A stretch of 64,000 bases of DNA, taken from positions 62,001-126,000 of the forward strand of contig DHVE01000044.1 of the NCBI GenBank assembly GCA_002412495.1. Reading direction: 5' to 3'. Shown here piece by piece: positions 40,955-50,763 of the stretch. Both the position numbers and the translations under genes were made by a program. The notes beneath the pieces are model-generated. The model did not search any database, had not been told where the DNA came from, and saw only the letters and a list, made by a program, of their open reading frames with translations. Position 1 is the stretch's first letter. Every line of letters begins with the position of its first letter. Origin of the DNA: Betaproteobacteria bacterium UBA5216 (lineage in GTDB: Bacteria > Pseudomonadota > Gammaproteobacteria > Burkholderiales > SG8-41).

Positions 40955-41977
40955 ATGAAATTCATGCTTTCCCTCGCCGACCTCGTCAATCCCGACCGTC
41001 CCGTTCGCGGCGCCGGCCACCTGGTTAGCGGCATTGCCGCAGTCGCGTTACTCACCCCTGCGATACCCCCCGTTGCGGCGCAAACTTATCCGGCGAGAAC
41101 CACGCGCATCGTGGTGCCCACCGCCCCCGGCGGCGGCAGCGATACGCAAGCGCGGCTGATCGGCAAGCGTTTCACCGAAAGCATGGGACAGCCGTTTGTG
41201 ATCGACAATCGGCCCGGCGCCTCCGGCCTCATCGGCGCGGAACTGGTGGTGCGCGCCCCCGCCGACGGCTACACGATTTTATTCGCCACCTCGCAAATCG
41301 CCGTGAGTGCCATGCTGGTGAAAAAAATATCGTTTGATCTGGTGCGGGATTTCGCGCCCATCAGCCAGATATCCTTTGCCGCGCAATACCTGATGGTGCA
41401 TCCGAGCGTGCCCGCGCGCACGGTGCAGGATTTCGTCGTGCTGGCCAAAAAAAATCCCGGCAAACTCAACGGCGGCTCCAGCGGCGCCGGTTCCGCCAAT
41501 CACATCGCGATTGAAATGCTCAAGCAGGCCGCCGGCATCAGCGTCACGCATATTCCGTATCGCAGCGGCGCGCCGTCCATCGCAGCGCTGATTGGCGGCG
41601 AAACCGATTTCACCTTCAGCGGCGCGGTAACGGCGTTGCCCCATGTGCGATCCGGCAAAGTACGCGGACTCGCGGTCACATCCACCAAACGCACCTCCGC
41701 CGCGCCGAATTTACCGACGCTGGATTCGATCTATCCCGGATTTGATTCTGCAAACTGGTATGCGATGTTCGTGCCCGTGGGCACCCCACCCGCCATCATC
41801 GGCAAGCTGCACAGCGAAACCATCGCCGCGCTGAAAACGCCCGAGATCCGCGATTTCATGACCAGCGAAGGCGCGGAACTCGTCGGCAATACCCCCGCGG
41901 AACTCGCGGCCCACTTACGACGCGAAGTCGAGCGCTACGGCAAAGTCATCAAGGCGGCCAACATCCGGGCCGAGTAG
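40955..41977 (+). CDS. Bug/TctC-family periplasmic solute receptor (Bug 13)
   Basis: 340 residues with a long N-region (MKFMLSLADLVNPDRPVRGA) before the signal core HLVSGIAAVALLTPAIPPVA. TTRIVVPTAPGGGSDTQAR, MGQPFVIDNRPGASGLIG, PADGYT and HIPYRS follow. It lies 17 bases after the enoyl-CoA hydratase gene. Its stop is only 14 bases from the stop of the convergent Bug 14, with no room for a normal terminator. Confidence 0.95.
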   Translation: MKFMLSLADLVNPDRPVRGAGHLVSGIAAVALLTPAIPPVAAQTYPARTTRIVVPTAPGGGSDTQARLIGKRFTESMGQPFVIDNRPGASGLIGAELVVRAPADGYTILFATSQIAVSAMLVKKISFDLVRDFAPISQISFAAQYLMVHPSVPARTVQDFVVLAKKNPGKLNGGSSGAGSANHIAIEMLKQAAGISVTHIPYRSGAPSIAALIGGETDFTFSGAVTALPHVRSGKVRGLAVTSTKRTSAAPNLPTLDSIYPGFDSANWYAMFVPVGTPPAIIGKLHSETIAALKTPEIRDFMTSEGAELVGNTPAELAAHLRREVERYGKVIKAANIRAE

Positions 41978-41991
41978 CTCGCCGTACCGGC

Positions 41992-42951
41992 CTACTCGAT
42001 CTTGAGCTTGGCCTCGCGCACCACCTTCACCCAATCGTTGTATTCTTTTTTGACGCGTGCCGCAAAGGCCGCCGGCGTGCCGCCAGACGCCGCCATGCCC
42101 TGCGCTTCAAGCGTGTTTTTGATTCCGCCGTCCTGCAAAATCTTGTTCACCTCCGCATTGAGTCGATTCACGATCGCGGGAGGCGTGCCTTTCGGCAAGA
42201 ACATGCCGTAATACGTGCCGGTATCGTAGCCCGGCAAGGCCTCGGCAATCGCGGGGATATTGGGCAAACTCGGCCAGCGCTTGGCGGTGGTCACACCCAA
42301 CGCACGCAAGCGCCCGCTGGAGAAAAAGGGTTGCGCGCCCAGCATGCCCGCCACCATCACCTGGGTTTGCCCCGCGAGTATTTCGGGCATGGCGACACCC
42401 GTGCTTTTGTACGGCACATGGATCATCCGGACGCCCGCCATCACCGCAAAGAGTTCCGTCGCCATGTGCGTGAGGCCACCAATGCCGGTGGAGGCATACA
42501 CCAGCTTGCCCGGATTGGCACGCGCGAGCGCCACCAGTTCCTGCGTCGTCTTCGCGGGCAACGCGGGATGCACCACCAGGACATTCGGCGCATAGCCCAG
42601 TTCCACCACGGGGATTAGCGCGTCGAACGGGTCGTACGGCAGCTTGTGCGTCGCGGCGGTCGCGGAAAAGCTGCCGGACACGCTCATGATCGTATAACCA
42701 TCCGGCGGCGCCTTGGCCGTCAACTCCATGCCGATGGCTCCGCCCGCGCCGCCGCGATTATCCACCACGAACTGCTGGCCCAGCGCCTCGGACAATTTTT
42801 GCGACACCGGACGCGCCGTGAGGTCCGCCCCGCCACCGGGCGCGAACGGAACAATCACCCGCACGGTTTTGGCGGGCCAGCTTTGGGCGGTCGCGGCGCC
42901 GGCCAGCAAACTGGCAACCACAGTGGCCGTACAGCGAATAAAACTTTTCAT
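41992..42951 (-). CDS. Bug/TctC-family periplasmic solute receptor (Bug 14)
   Basis: 319 residues from the ATG at 42951; an upstream in-frame ATG at 42990 would add 13 residues. The signal peptide is KSFIRCTATVVASLLAGAAT with cleavage after ATAQ or nearby. The loop is canonical: VRVIVPFAPGGGADLTAR, then LGQQFVVDNRGGAGG, PPDGYT and HVPYKS. It stands alone on the minus strand, divergent from the CapA gene and convergent with Bug 13. Ligand unknown. Confidence 0.95.
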   Translation of the reverse strand: MKSFIRCTATVVASLLAGAATAQSWPAKTVRVIVPFAPGGGADLTARPVSQKLSEALGQQFVVDNRGGAGGAIGMELTAKAPPDGYTIMSVSGSFSATAATHKLPYDPFDALIPVVELGYAPNVLVVHPALPAKTTQELVALARANPGKLVYASTGIGGLTHMATELFAVMAGVRMIHVPYKSTGVAMPEILAGQTQVMVAGMLGAQPFFSSGRLRALGVTTAKRWPSLPNIPAIAEALPGYDTGTYYGMFLPKGTPPAIVNRLNAEVNKILQDGGIKNTLEAQGMAASGGTPAAFAARVKKEYNDWVKVVREAKLKIE

Positions 42952-43174
42952 GGGTAGCGCCTTCGGTAACATGGGTAATGTGGGAAACATAGGGGGCTAT
43001 GGCGATAGGGTTGCGTAAACGATGCTAGGCTACATCAAATCTTGCGGGCCGGATGGCGCACGGTGAAATCCGGACACCGCCAGCGTCTGCCTCGCTTTTT
43101 CCGCGCTACAATCTTTTCAGCCGTACTGCTCAACAGCAACTTCCAGCCAACGCACATAAAAGGATTACAGGACC

Positions 43175-44317
43175 GTGCCCCGCGAATTGACCCTGCTCGC
43201 CACCGGTGACATTTTTGTCGGCATGCCGGGCGATCACCCGCGTATTCACAACGTGGTCCCGATGCCGGGCAAGCCCGATCTCATCGACTGGTTTGGCGAT
43301 CTCGTGCCGATTCTGCGAGAGGGCGATTTCACCTTCGGTAATCTCGAAGGCCCGATTTGCACAGGAGGCGAGCCGGACATCGGCAAGGCCGGCACCGGCG
43401 GCGCCGTATTCAAAATGCCCCCCCTGAGCGCGCAGGTGATGAAACGTGCGGGCATCGATGCACTGGCGCTGGCCAACAATCACACCATGGATCTGAGCGC
43501 CGGCGGCTTGCTGGAAACCATCCAGCACCTCGACGCCGCCGGTGTCGCGTGGGCGGGCGGCGGACGCAACGCCACCGAGGCGCGCCGGCCCGCCGTGCTC
43601 GAACGCGAAGGCGTGCGCGTGGCGTTTCTCTCCTACACGTCGAGTTTCATCCCCGGCATCCATCCGGCAGGCCCCGACAAACCCGGATTGTGCACGGTGA
43701 CGGTCACCACCGCCTATGAAATCCCCGGCAGCATACGTTATGCGCCAGGCGTGCCGCCACGCATCGTCACCACCGCGGATCATCGCGACGTCGCGCAGAT
43801 GAAAGCCGATGTCCGGCTGGCGAAAGCCAACGCGGATATCGTCGTCGTGAGCTGGCACTGGGGATTGACGCGCTACGCCAATGCGTTCGGCATGGGCATC
43901 GCGATCGATGAAGCGCCGTTTTTTGTGCTGAACTATCAGGAGGACATGGGCCGCGCGGCCATCGATGCCGGCGCCGACTTGGTGATGGGCCATCACCCGC
44001 ACCGGCTGCAAGGCATGGAGGTCTACCAAGGCAAACTGATTTGCTACAGCCTTTGCAATCTCGCCATCAGTTTTGGCGAAGGGCCGAATTTCGGCGAAGA
44101 ATCAGTGATCGTCAAGGCAACCATCGATGCCGCCAGCAAACAGATTTCGCGCCTGTCGTTCGTGCCCATACGTCTGCCCGATGCAACCATGGTGCCCTGC
44201 CGCGTGCCCGAATCGCAAGCCGGCAGTTACGTTGACCTCATGACCAGTCTCTCCAAAAAATACGGCACTGCGTTCCACGTCGAAAACGGCGAGATCGCGA
44301 TACGCGCGGCGCCATGA
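43175..44317 (+). CDS. CapA family protein (metallophosphatase-like fold)
   Basis: 380 residues, GTG start with AGGATTACAGG upstream. LTLLATGDIFVG, FTFGNLEGPIC (N-x-E-G), ALANNHTMDLSAGGL (N-N-H), VVVSWHWG and VMGHHPHRLQG are the metal-binding motifs of CapA/PgsA-type proteins, related to calcineurin-like phosphoesterases. Classical CapA acts in poly-gamma-glutamate capsules and has a membrane anchor. This one lacks a signal peptide or membrane helix, so it is probably a cytoplasmic enzyme of unknown substrate. Its stop overlaps the Bug 15 start (ATGA). Confidence 0.88.
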   Translation: MPRELTLLATGDIFVGMPGDHPRIHNVVPMPGKPDLIDWFGDLVPILREGDFTFGNLEGPICTGGEPDIGKAGTGGAVFKMPPLSAQVMKRAGIDALALANNHTMDLSAGGLLETIQHLDAAGVAWAGGGRNATEARRPAVLEREGVRVAFLSYTSSFIPGIHPAGPDKPGLCTVTVTTAYEIPGSIRYAPGVPPRIVTTADHRDVAQMKADVRLAKANADIVVVSWHWGLTRYANAFGMGIAIDEAPFFVLNYQEDMGRAAIDAGADLVMGHHPHRLQGMEVYQGKLICYSLCNLAISFGEGPNFGEESVIVKATIDAASKQISRLSFVPIRLPDATMVPCRVPESQAGSYVDLMTSLSKKYGTAFHVENGEIAIRAAP

Positions 44318-45303
44318 TCAAGCGGCAACACTACATGATGAACTCAAGACTCCTGATCGGGACCGTGCTCTGCGCAATGCCGTGCATGCCGGCGGCGGCG
44401 CAGCAATATCCGAATCGCGCCATTCGCATCATTGTCGGTTATTCACCTGGCGGCGGCGTGGATGTGTCAGCGCGTGCCATCGCCAGAAAGCTGACCGATA
44501 CGCTGGGCCAACCCATCGTGGTTGAAAACCGTCCCGGCGCATCGGGCAATGCCGCGGCCGCACTCGTGGCCAAGTCGCCGCCGGACGGCTACACGCTATT
44601 CATGGCCAGCTCGATCATTGCGTTTCCAAGTTTGTTTCCGAACATTCCGTTCGACATCAACAAAGACCTGGCGCCGATCAGTCTGGTGGCCATGGGGCCG
44701 TCGGTGCTGGTCACGCATCCCTCGCTGCCAGTGCAGGACGTCAAACAACTGGTGGCACTGGCCAGAACAAAGCCGCGTCAGGTGCTGTACGGGTCGGCCG
44801 GCTTCGGCACGGTGACGCATCTGGCGATGGAACTGCTGATGTCATCCACCCGCAGCGAGCTGACCCATGTACCGTACAAGGGCGGCGTGCCCTCCATCGT
44901 CGGATTGCTGAGCGGCGAAGTGCACGTGCTGTTTTCGTCGGTCCCCGGCGTGCTTACGCAAATCAATGCGCGCAAGGTGCGCGCCATCGGCATGTCCACC
45001 CTGAAGCGCAGCAGCGCGCTACCCAACGTTCCCACCATTCACGAAGCGCTGCTGCCCGGCTACAACACGGCCTCGTGGTACGGCCTGCTCGGTCCCGCGG
45101 GCGTGCCCAGGAACATTCTTGAACTGCTCAGCACCGAAGTCGGAAAAACCATGAAAAACAATGACATACGCGACGACTTTGTGCGCGGTGGTTTTGAGCC
45201 CGAAGGCACCACGCCGGAAGCGTTTGCGGCATTCATCAAATCCGAGATCGTGAAATACGACGAGATTATTCGCAAGGCGAACATCAAGCCGCAGACCGAT
45301 TAA
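44314..45303 (+). CDS. Bug/TctC-family periplasmic solute receptor (Bug 15)
   Basis: 329 residues from the ATG at 44314 that overlaps the CapA stop; ATG codons at 44335 and 44338 are alternatives. Signal core LLIGTVLCAMPCMPAAA. Then IRIIVGYSPGGGVDVSARAI, LGQPIVVENRPGASG, PPDGYT and HVPYKG. The coupling to CapA and the position 157 bases before a hydantoinase pair suggest an amide, lactam or peptide-like ligand, as inference from order. Confidence 0.95.
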   Translation: MIKRQHYMMNSRLLIGTVLCAMPCMPAAAQQYPNRAIRIIVGYSPGGGVDVSARAIARKLTDTLGQPIVVENRPGASGNAAAALVAKSPPDGYTLFMASSIIAFPSLFPNIPFDINKDLAPISLVAMGPSVLVTHPSLPVQDVKQLVALARTKPRQVLYGSAGFGTVTHLAMELLMSSTRSELTHVPYKGGVPSIVGLLSGEVHVLFSSVPGVLTQINARKVRAIGMSTLKRSSALPNVPTIHEALLPGYNTASWYGLLGPAGVPRNILELLSTEVGKTMKNNDIRDDFVRGGFEPEGTTPEAFAAFIKSEIVKYDEIIRKANIKPQTD

Positions 45304-45460
45304 GCACTATTGTCGTGCTTTATTGTGCCCGGCTTTAGCAATGTGCCTGGCGCGAGCAACGCTACGATTGCCGCTGTCACCACCATTGCACGGGGCATTG
45401 CCGAATTTTCGGAACACCCGCCGCCTATAAACCACCTTTACCGCTACAGACGGAGCACGG

Positions 45461-47116
45461 ATGCAACCCGCATCGCAAACCATAGACGATCCCGTCATTC
45501 TTGAAATCTTCTGGGAGCGCTGCATCTCCATCGTGGACGAAGCCGCCGACACGCTGGTACGCGCGGCGTTTTCCACCGTAGTGCGCGAATCCAACGACTA
45601 CGGTTGCTCGGTGTGCGACAGCGATGGTGTCGGCATCGGTTACACCACCAAGGGCACGCCGCGCATGAGCATCATTCTGCCGCGCACCATCCGTGCCATT
45701 CTTGAAAAAATTCCGCCCGAGACGCTGCAACCCGGCGATGTGCTGTTTACCAACGACCCCTGGTACGGCTCCGGCCACCTGCCCGATTTTTATATCGCGA
45801 TGCCGATTTTCCGGCGCGGGGAACTGGTCGGGTTTGCCGGCGCGTCGTCGCACGTCGCCGACATCGGGGGAACGGTCACCACCGGCGCGCGGCAGGTCTA
45901 CGAAGAGGGCATCTGTTTTCCGCCGGTCAAACTGTTTCATGCCGGCAAGCCCGATGACGTGATTTTTTCCATCATCGAAAAAAACGTGCGCGTGTCCAAT
46001 CAGGTGTTGGGCGACCTCAATGCCCTGATTGCCTCGTGCCGCACCAGCGCGACGGAAATCGTCAAGCTGATGGATGAAACCGGCATTGATGACCTGCGGC
46101 CCGTTTCCCGATCGCTGAACGCACGCACGGAACGCGTGTTTCGCCGCGCAATCGAGGAAATTCCCGACGGCACCTACAGCAGCCGCATTCGGACGGATGG
46201 TTTCGACGGCGAGATTTACCTGCAATGCGCGATGACCGTGCGCGGCAGCGACATCGCCATCGATTGCACGGGCACCTCGCCGCAGACCAGCCCCGGTGGC
46301 ATCAACGTGGTTTACAACTACACCTACTCCGCGTTCGTCTACGTGCTGAAATGCGTGCTCGATCCGCATACACCCTACAACGAAGGCATCACACGGCCAA
46401 TCACGGTGACCGTGCCGCCCGGCACTATTCTCAATGCGCAATTCCCGGCGCCGGTATTCGCGCGCAATCAAACCGCGCATTACATCCCCGCGATGGCGAT
46501 GGACGCGCTGTCGAAAGCCATCCCGCAGCGCGTGATGGCGGCGTGCGGCGCACCGACCAACCGCACCATGTTCTCCGGGCAGGCCGGACTCGACGGGCGT
46601 CCGTTTTCCTACATGATGATCAGCAGCGGGGGCATGGGCGCGTGCGCGGGCAAGGATGGTTATTCCTGTACGCCGTATCCGTCGAACTCGGGTTCGCCGC
46701 CGGTGGAAGTGATTGAAAGCGTGGTGCCGCTCACCATACGCCGCAAGGCCCTGCGTCCCGATTCGGGTGGCGCGGGGGAATTCCGTGGCGGACTCGGCAT
46801 CGAACTGATAGTCGAAAACAGCTCCGGCCAACCGATGCAGGTGGCAAGCCGGATGGACCGCGTGGAGAACCCGCCACTGGGCTTGGCCGGCGGCGGTGAA
46901 GGCGGCCTCGCGGGCATCTGGATGGACGAGCGACCGTTTCCGCCCAAGGGACGCGGCGAGCTTGCGCCCGCGCACTGCATGCTGATTCATTCGCCGGGCG
47001 GCGGCGGCTACGGCCCGCCACGGCAGCGCGACGCGAACAAACTGGCCGAGGACCTGCGCGAAGGCTTCGTCAGCACCGGCAACGCCGAAACCCACTACGG
47101 ATGGAAACCGCAATGA
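45461..47116 (+). CDS. Hydantoinase B/oxoprolinase family protein
   Basis: 551 residues, full length for the B subunit. IDDPVILEIFWERCISIVDE, STVVRESNDYGCSVCDSDG, LFTNDPWYGSGHLPDFYIAM, the SGAS-type ASSHVADIGG and the C-terminal SGGAGEFRGGLG and PGGGGYG are typical. With subunit A it forms an ATP-dependent ring-opening amidohydrolase (hydantoins, 5-oxoproline) or an acetone/acetophenone-carboxylase-like enzyme. Its stop overlaps the A subunit start at 47113 (ATGA). Substrate specificity cannot be read from sequence here. Confidence 0.95.
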   Translation: MQPASQTIDDPVILEIFWERCISIVDEAADTLVRAAFSTVVRESNDYGCSVCDSDGVGIGYTTKGTPRMSIILPRTIRAILEKIPPETLQPGDVLFTNDPWYGSGHLPDFYIAMPIFRRGELVGFAGASSHVADIGGTVTTGARQVYEEGICFPPVKLFHAGKPDDVIFSIIEKNVRVSNQVLGDLNALIASCRTSATEIVKLMDETGIDDLRPVSRSLNARTERVFRRAIEEIPDGTYSSRIRTDGFDGEIYLQCAMTVRGSDIAIDCTGTSPQTSPGGINVVYNYTYSAFVYVLKCVLDPHTPYNEGITRPITVTVPPGTILNAQFPAPVFARNQTAHYIPAMAMDALSKAIPQRVMAACGAPTNRTMFSGQAGLDGRPFSYMMISSGGMGACAGKDGYSCTPYPSNSGSPPVEVIESVVPLTIRRKALRPDSGGAGEFRGGLGIELIVENSSGQPMQVASRMDRVENPPLGLAGGGEGGLAGIWMDERPFPPKGRGELAPAHCMLIHSPGGGGYGPPRQRDANKLAEDLREGFVSTGNAETHYGWKPQ

Positions 47117-49215
47117 CCGTAGAAACAGACATCATCGTCGGCGTTGATATCGGCGGTACCTTCACCGATTTCGCCCTGCTCAAGCGTGCCACCGGCGAGT
47201 TGTATATCGGCAAACGCCTCACCACGCCCGACGATCCGGCTCGCGCGTTTCTCGAAGGCATCGATGAATTGTGCTCGCGCGCCGGCGTGGCCATTGCGAC
47301 CGTCAGCCGCATATCGCACGCGACCACGCTGGTCACCAATGCCATCATCGAACGCAAGGGCTGCAAGACCGGCTTGCTGACAACCGCGGGCTTCCGCGAT
47401 GTGCTGCTGATGGGCCGCGAATCGCGTTATGACCATTATGACTTTCGCTTCGAGCGGCCGGCGCCCATCGTGCCGGGAAGCCTGACGCGCGAGGTCACCG
47501 AACGCACCGGTTGGAATGGCGAAGTCATGCAAGCGCTGGACCCCGCGTCCGCCCAGCGCGCAGTACGTGAACTGGCCGCGCAAAACGTGATGTCGCTGGC
47601 CGTGTGCCTGCTGCATTCGTATCGAAACGCGGATCACGAACGCGCCATCCGCGACGTGGTGGAGCGCGAGTTTCCGCACATCGATTGCACCATTTCGAGC
47701 GAAGTGGCGCCGGAGATACGCGAATACGAACGCACCTCCACCACCGTGCTGAATGCCTACGTGCGGCCCGGCGTCAAACAGTATCTCGCAAGCCTCGATG
47801 AAAAACTCGGCCAGCGCGGATTCGGCAAACACGTGCATGTCATGCTGTCGAACGGCGGCATTTCCAGCACGGCCATCGCACAAAAAATTCCCATACAACT
47901 GATCGAATCGGGCCCGGCAGCGGGTGCGCTGGCCGCCGCGCGTTATGCAGATTTGCTCGGCATCGAACACACCCTCGCATTTGACATGGGCGGCACCACC
48001 GCCAAGCTGTGTTGCATCGAAAATGGCCAGCCGATGCGCGCGAACCAGTTCGAGACCGCGCGGGCACAACGCTTCCGGCGCGGCAGCGGATTGCCGCTGC
48101 TGATTCCCGTGATCGAGCTGATCGAAATCGGCGCGGGCGGCGGCAGCATTGCGCACATCGATGCGCTCGGGTTTCTCAAGGTCGGGCCGCACAGCGCCGG
48201 CGCGCAACCCGGCCCCGCGGCCTATGGGCGCGGCGGCACGCAACCCACGGTCACCGATGCCGACGTGGTGCTGGGCTATATTGATCCCGCGCGGTTTCTC
48301 GGCGGCGACATGGTGCTGGATCGCGACGCGGCTAAGCAGGCGATTACGCAGCATGTGGCTACCCCGCTCGACAAATCCGTGGTGGATGCGGCGTGGGGTA
48401 TTTTCATGGTGGTCAACGAGGCGATGGTGGCGGCGGCCAAACGTTACGTCGCCGAGCGCGCGCTCAACATCCGCGGTTTTACCCTCATCACGTTCGGCGG
48501 CGCTGCACCGATACATGCGTGGTACGTCGCGCGCATCCTCGGCATACGCACCACGGTGTTTCCGTTGGGCGCGGGCGCCACGTCGGCGGTGGGTCTGTGC
48601 ATCGCGGCGCCGGTGATTGATTTATCGAACAGTTATATCGGCGCGCTCGACACGCTGGACTGGAAACGCGTGGACAGCCTGCTTACGGACATGGAATCGC
48701 GCGCAACCGGCATGTTGCAGGCAGCAGGCGCGGCGCCCGGCGAAATCACCCTGGAACGCAACGTGGATGTGCGCTACAGCGGACAAGGGTATGAAATCGA
48801 AGTGCCGATCACCGGCCTTGATTTAAAAGCCGCGGACACCGCGGAAGTGATACGCCAGTTCACGCAACGATTCGAAGCCGCCTACGCGCGGCAATACGGA
48901 CGCACGCTGGAAATGGCCGCCATCGAAGCGATTACGTGGCGGGTGCGCGCCGTCGGCCGGAATGTGCCGCTGAATCTCAAGGCACAAGTGCCCGCTGGCA
49001 ACCCTGATGGCTCGGCATCGGCCCGACACCGGCGCGTTTACTTCGGCCCGGCACTGGGATATGTCGAATGCCCGGTCTACGACCGCTACACACTGGGCGC
49101 CGGCGCGCACGGCGAAGGCCCCGCGTTGATGGAAGAGCGCGAAACCACCGTGGTGGTGGGGCCGGGTGGAAAATGGCGCATCGATGCGTACCATAATCTG
49201 TTGGTGGACTACTGA
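47113..49215 (+). CDS. Hydantoinase A/oxoprolinase family protein
   Basis: 700 residues from the ATG at 47113, which overlaps the B stop; an ATG at 47101 would add four residues. IIVGVDIGGTFTDFALLKR is the phosphate-1 loop of the actin-like ATPase fold, SHATTLVTNAIIERKGCKTG follows, and SGPAAGALAAARYADLLG and LAFDMGGTTAKLCCIE are the further nucleotide motifs. It supplies the ATP-dependent activation half of the hydantoinase/oxoprolinase complex. Bug 16 follows after 29 bases, so a receptor-enzyme unit of Bug 15, B, A and Bug 16 is likely. Confidence 0.95.
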   Translation: MTVETDIIVGVDIGGTFTDFALLKRATGELYIGKRLTTPDDPARAFLEGIDELCSRAGVAIATVSRISHATTLVTNAIIERKGCKTGLLTTAGFRDVLLMGRESRYDHYDFRFERPAPIVPGSLTREVTERTGWNGEVMQALDPASAQRAVRELAAQNVMSLAVCLLHSYRNADHERAIRDVVEREFPHIDCTISSEVAPEIREYERTSTTVLNAYVRPGVKQYLASLDEKLGQRGFGKHVHVMLSNGGISSTAIAQKIPIQLIESGPAAGALAAARYADLLGIEHTLAFDMGGTTAKLCCIENGQPMRANQFETARAQRFRRGSGLPLLIPVIELIEIGAGGGSIAHIDALGFLKVGPHSAGAQPGPAAYGRGGTQPTVTDADVVLGYIDPARFLGGDMVLDRDAAKQAITQHVATPLDKSVVDAAWGIFMVVNEAMVAAAKRYVAERALNIRGFTLITFGGAAPIHAWYVARILGIRTTVFPLGAGATSAVGLCIAAPVIDLSNSYIGALDTLDWKRVDSLLTDMESRATGMLQAAGAAPGEITLERNVDVRYSGQGYEIEVPITGLDLKAADTAEVIRQFTQRFEAAYARQYGRTLEMAAIEAITWRVRAVGRNVPLNLKAQVPAGNPDGSASARHRRVYFGPALGYVECPVYDRYTLGAGAHGEGPALMEERETTVVVGPGGKWRIDAYHNLLVDY

Positions 49216-49244
49216 TCGCATAGAGACCGCGCAAGGATCGCACC

Positions 49245-50210
49245 ATGACGCTTCGTTCCATTGCCGCCTTCGCCTGCGCGACCGGCATCGCCGCCACCTC
49301 CGGCAACCTGCCCGCGCAGGGCTATCCGGTGAAGACCGTGCGCATCGTTACCGCCGAGCCCGGCGGAGGCAACGAATTCGCGGCACGCCTGATTGCGCAG
49401 GGCCTGACCACCGCACTGGGGCAACAAGTGATCGTTGAAAGCCGCGGCGGCGGCAATGGTGCGATTTCCATGCAAACCGTCTCCAAGGCCGCGCCCGACG
49501 GGTATACGCTGCTGGTGTTCAGCAGTGCGCTGTGGGTGTTGCCGCTGATGAAAGACGTGCCGTGGGAGCCGCTGCGCGATTTCGCGCCCGTCACGCTGGC
49601 GGCAACGGCGCCCAACGTGTTGGTGATACATCCGTCGCTGCCCGTAAAATCCGTACGCGATCTGGTGGCGCTCGCCCGGCGCAATCCCGGCAAGCTGGAT
49701 TACGCAACGGGCACCGCAGGCGCCGCCGCGCATCTGTCGGCGGAATTGTTCAAATCCATGGCGGGCGTGAACATCGTGCGCATTCCGTACAAGGGCACCG
49801 GCCCCGGCTTGAATGCGTTGATGAGCGGCGAAGTGCACATGAGTTTCCCGGCCGCCGGGGCCGTGATGCTGCACGTCAATGCGGGCCGATTGCGCGCGCT
49901 GGCCGTCACCAGCGCGCGACCGACGGCGCTCGCGCCCGACCTGCCCACCATGGCCTCGGCGGGATTCGCCGGTTACGAAGCGGTTTCCCTCTACGGCCTG
50001 TTCGCACCGGCAAAAACGCCTGCGCCCATTATTGCCCGGCTCAATCAGGAAACCGTGCGGGTGCTGGGCAACGCCACGACCAAAGAGCGGTTTTTCCGCG
50101 CCGGCGTGGAAACGCTCGGCAGTACGCCGGAAGAATCTGTCGCCACCATCAAGTCAGACATCAACCGTTGGGCGAAGGTGATCAAGGACGCCGGTATACG
50201 GGAAGATTAG
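49245..50210 (+). CDS. Bug/TctC-family periplasmic solute receptor (Bug 16)
   Basis: 321 residues. The signal peptide is RSIAAFACATGIAATSGNLP, cleavage near AQ. The first loop is variant: VRIVTAEPGGGNEFAARLIA keeps P-G-G but has N-E where T-D is usual. LGQQVIVESRGGGNG, APDGYT and RIPYKG follow. It is the last gene before the accessory insertion that begins around 50211. The preceding hydantoinase A gene is 29 bases away. Confidence 0.95.
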   Translation: MTLRSIAAFACATGIAATSGNLPAQGYPVKTVRIVTAEPGGGNEFAARLIAQGLTTALGQQVIVESRGGGNGAISMQTVSKAAPDGYTLLVFSSALWVLPLMKDVPWEPLRDFAPVTLAATAPNVLVIHPSLPVKSVRDLVALARRNPGKLDYATGTAGAAAHLSAELFKSMAGVNIVRIPYKGTGPGLNALMSGEVHMSFPAAGAVMLHVNAGRLRALAVTSARPTALAPDLPTMASAGFAGYEAVSLYGLFAPAKTPAPIIARLNQETVRVLGNATTKERFFRAGVETLGSTPEESVATIKSDINRWAKVIKDAGIRED

Positions 50211-50763
50211 CGCGGTAGTTAGATGGCGTGAAAGCGTCAAATGCCGGCAGACAGGGCTAAGCGATTAATGTTGTCCGGCGGCGTCACGACATTAACGAAT
50301 ACGCTATGGCGGTTAATTGGCCTCAGCAGTCGTTCAACATGTGCCCCGCGAGCGACGGCAATGCTGCCGTACACCGGTCACACGGGGATCAGGGTGGTCA
50401 AACAGTCAGTCTACGATCCTTCGAACTTACCCTACCGACCCCGAGCAGGAAAAACGAATGTCGGCTTTGCGATCACAAATTTTCGAGGGAAGGTAAAAGG
50501 CAGGATTTGACACTTGCGGCGGTTGAGGTGGCGTGATGCGCGCGCGCACGTTGCCACCTTTTCGTAAGCGCGCTACGCTACCGCGTAAACTCACATGGTT
50601 GACGGGTGTAAAGTTTGATGGCGCAGCGCGCTTATTGAAATGAGGTTATCGCCAGAAGCGTCAATACCAACCAGCGGTACAACAGTTGGCGGCTTGGAGC
50701 GTGTATTAGCGCATATAGTCCGGATTAGCCGGCACGCGGCTGGGTTGAAAATAAAAGGACACC
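50211..50763. other. Non-coding flank of the accessory insertion, left side
   Basis: No convincing gene is present; frames of 76 to 142 codons cross it but lack ribosome sites and family features. The sequence has a mixed composition with AT-richer pieces (TTAATGTTGTCCGG, CATTAACGAATACGC) and none of the palindromic repeats found elsewhere. A TTGACA at 50507 has no partner -10. AAAAGGACACC before 50764 is the ribosome site of the large gene. No tRNA or integrase is visible at the boundary. Confidence 0.5.

Noticed and set aside
41978..41991. Terminator between convergent Bug 13 and Bug 14
   Set aside because: Only 14 bases separate the stops and no hairpin with a T-run is present.
45425..47113. 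Antisense frame of about 560 codons opposite the hydantoinase B gene
   Set aside because: The sense strand encodes a full-length, motif-complete family member, and the antisense product has no recognisable features.
50241..50510. Small frames in the left flank of the accessory insertion
   Set aside because: No ribosome sites, no homology features, and overlapping alternatives in several frames. Treated as non-coding.
50507..50512. TTGACA before the STAND gene as its promoter
   Set aside because: The sequence 17 bases downstream is GGCGTG, which is not a -10 box, and it lies 250 bases from the gene.
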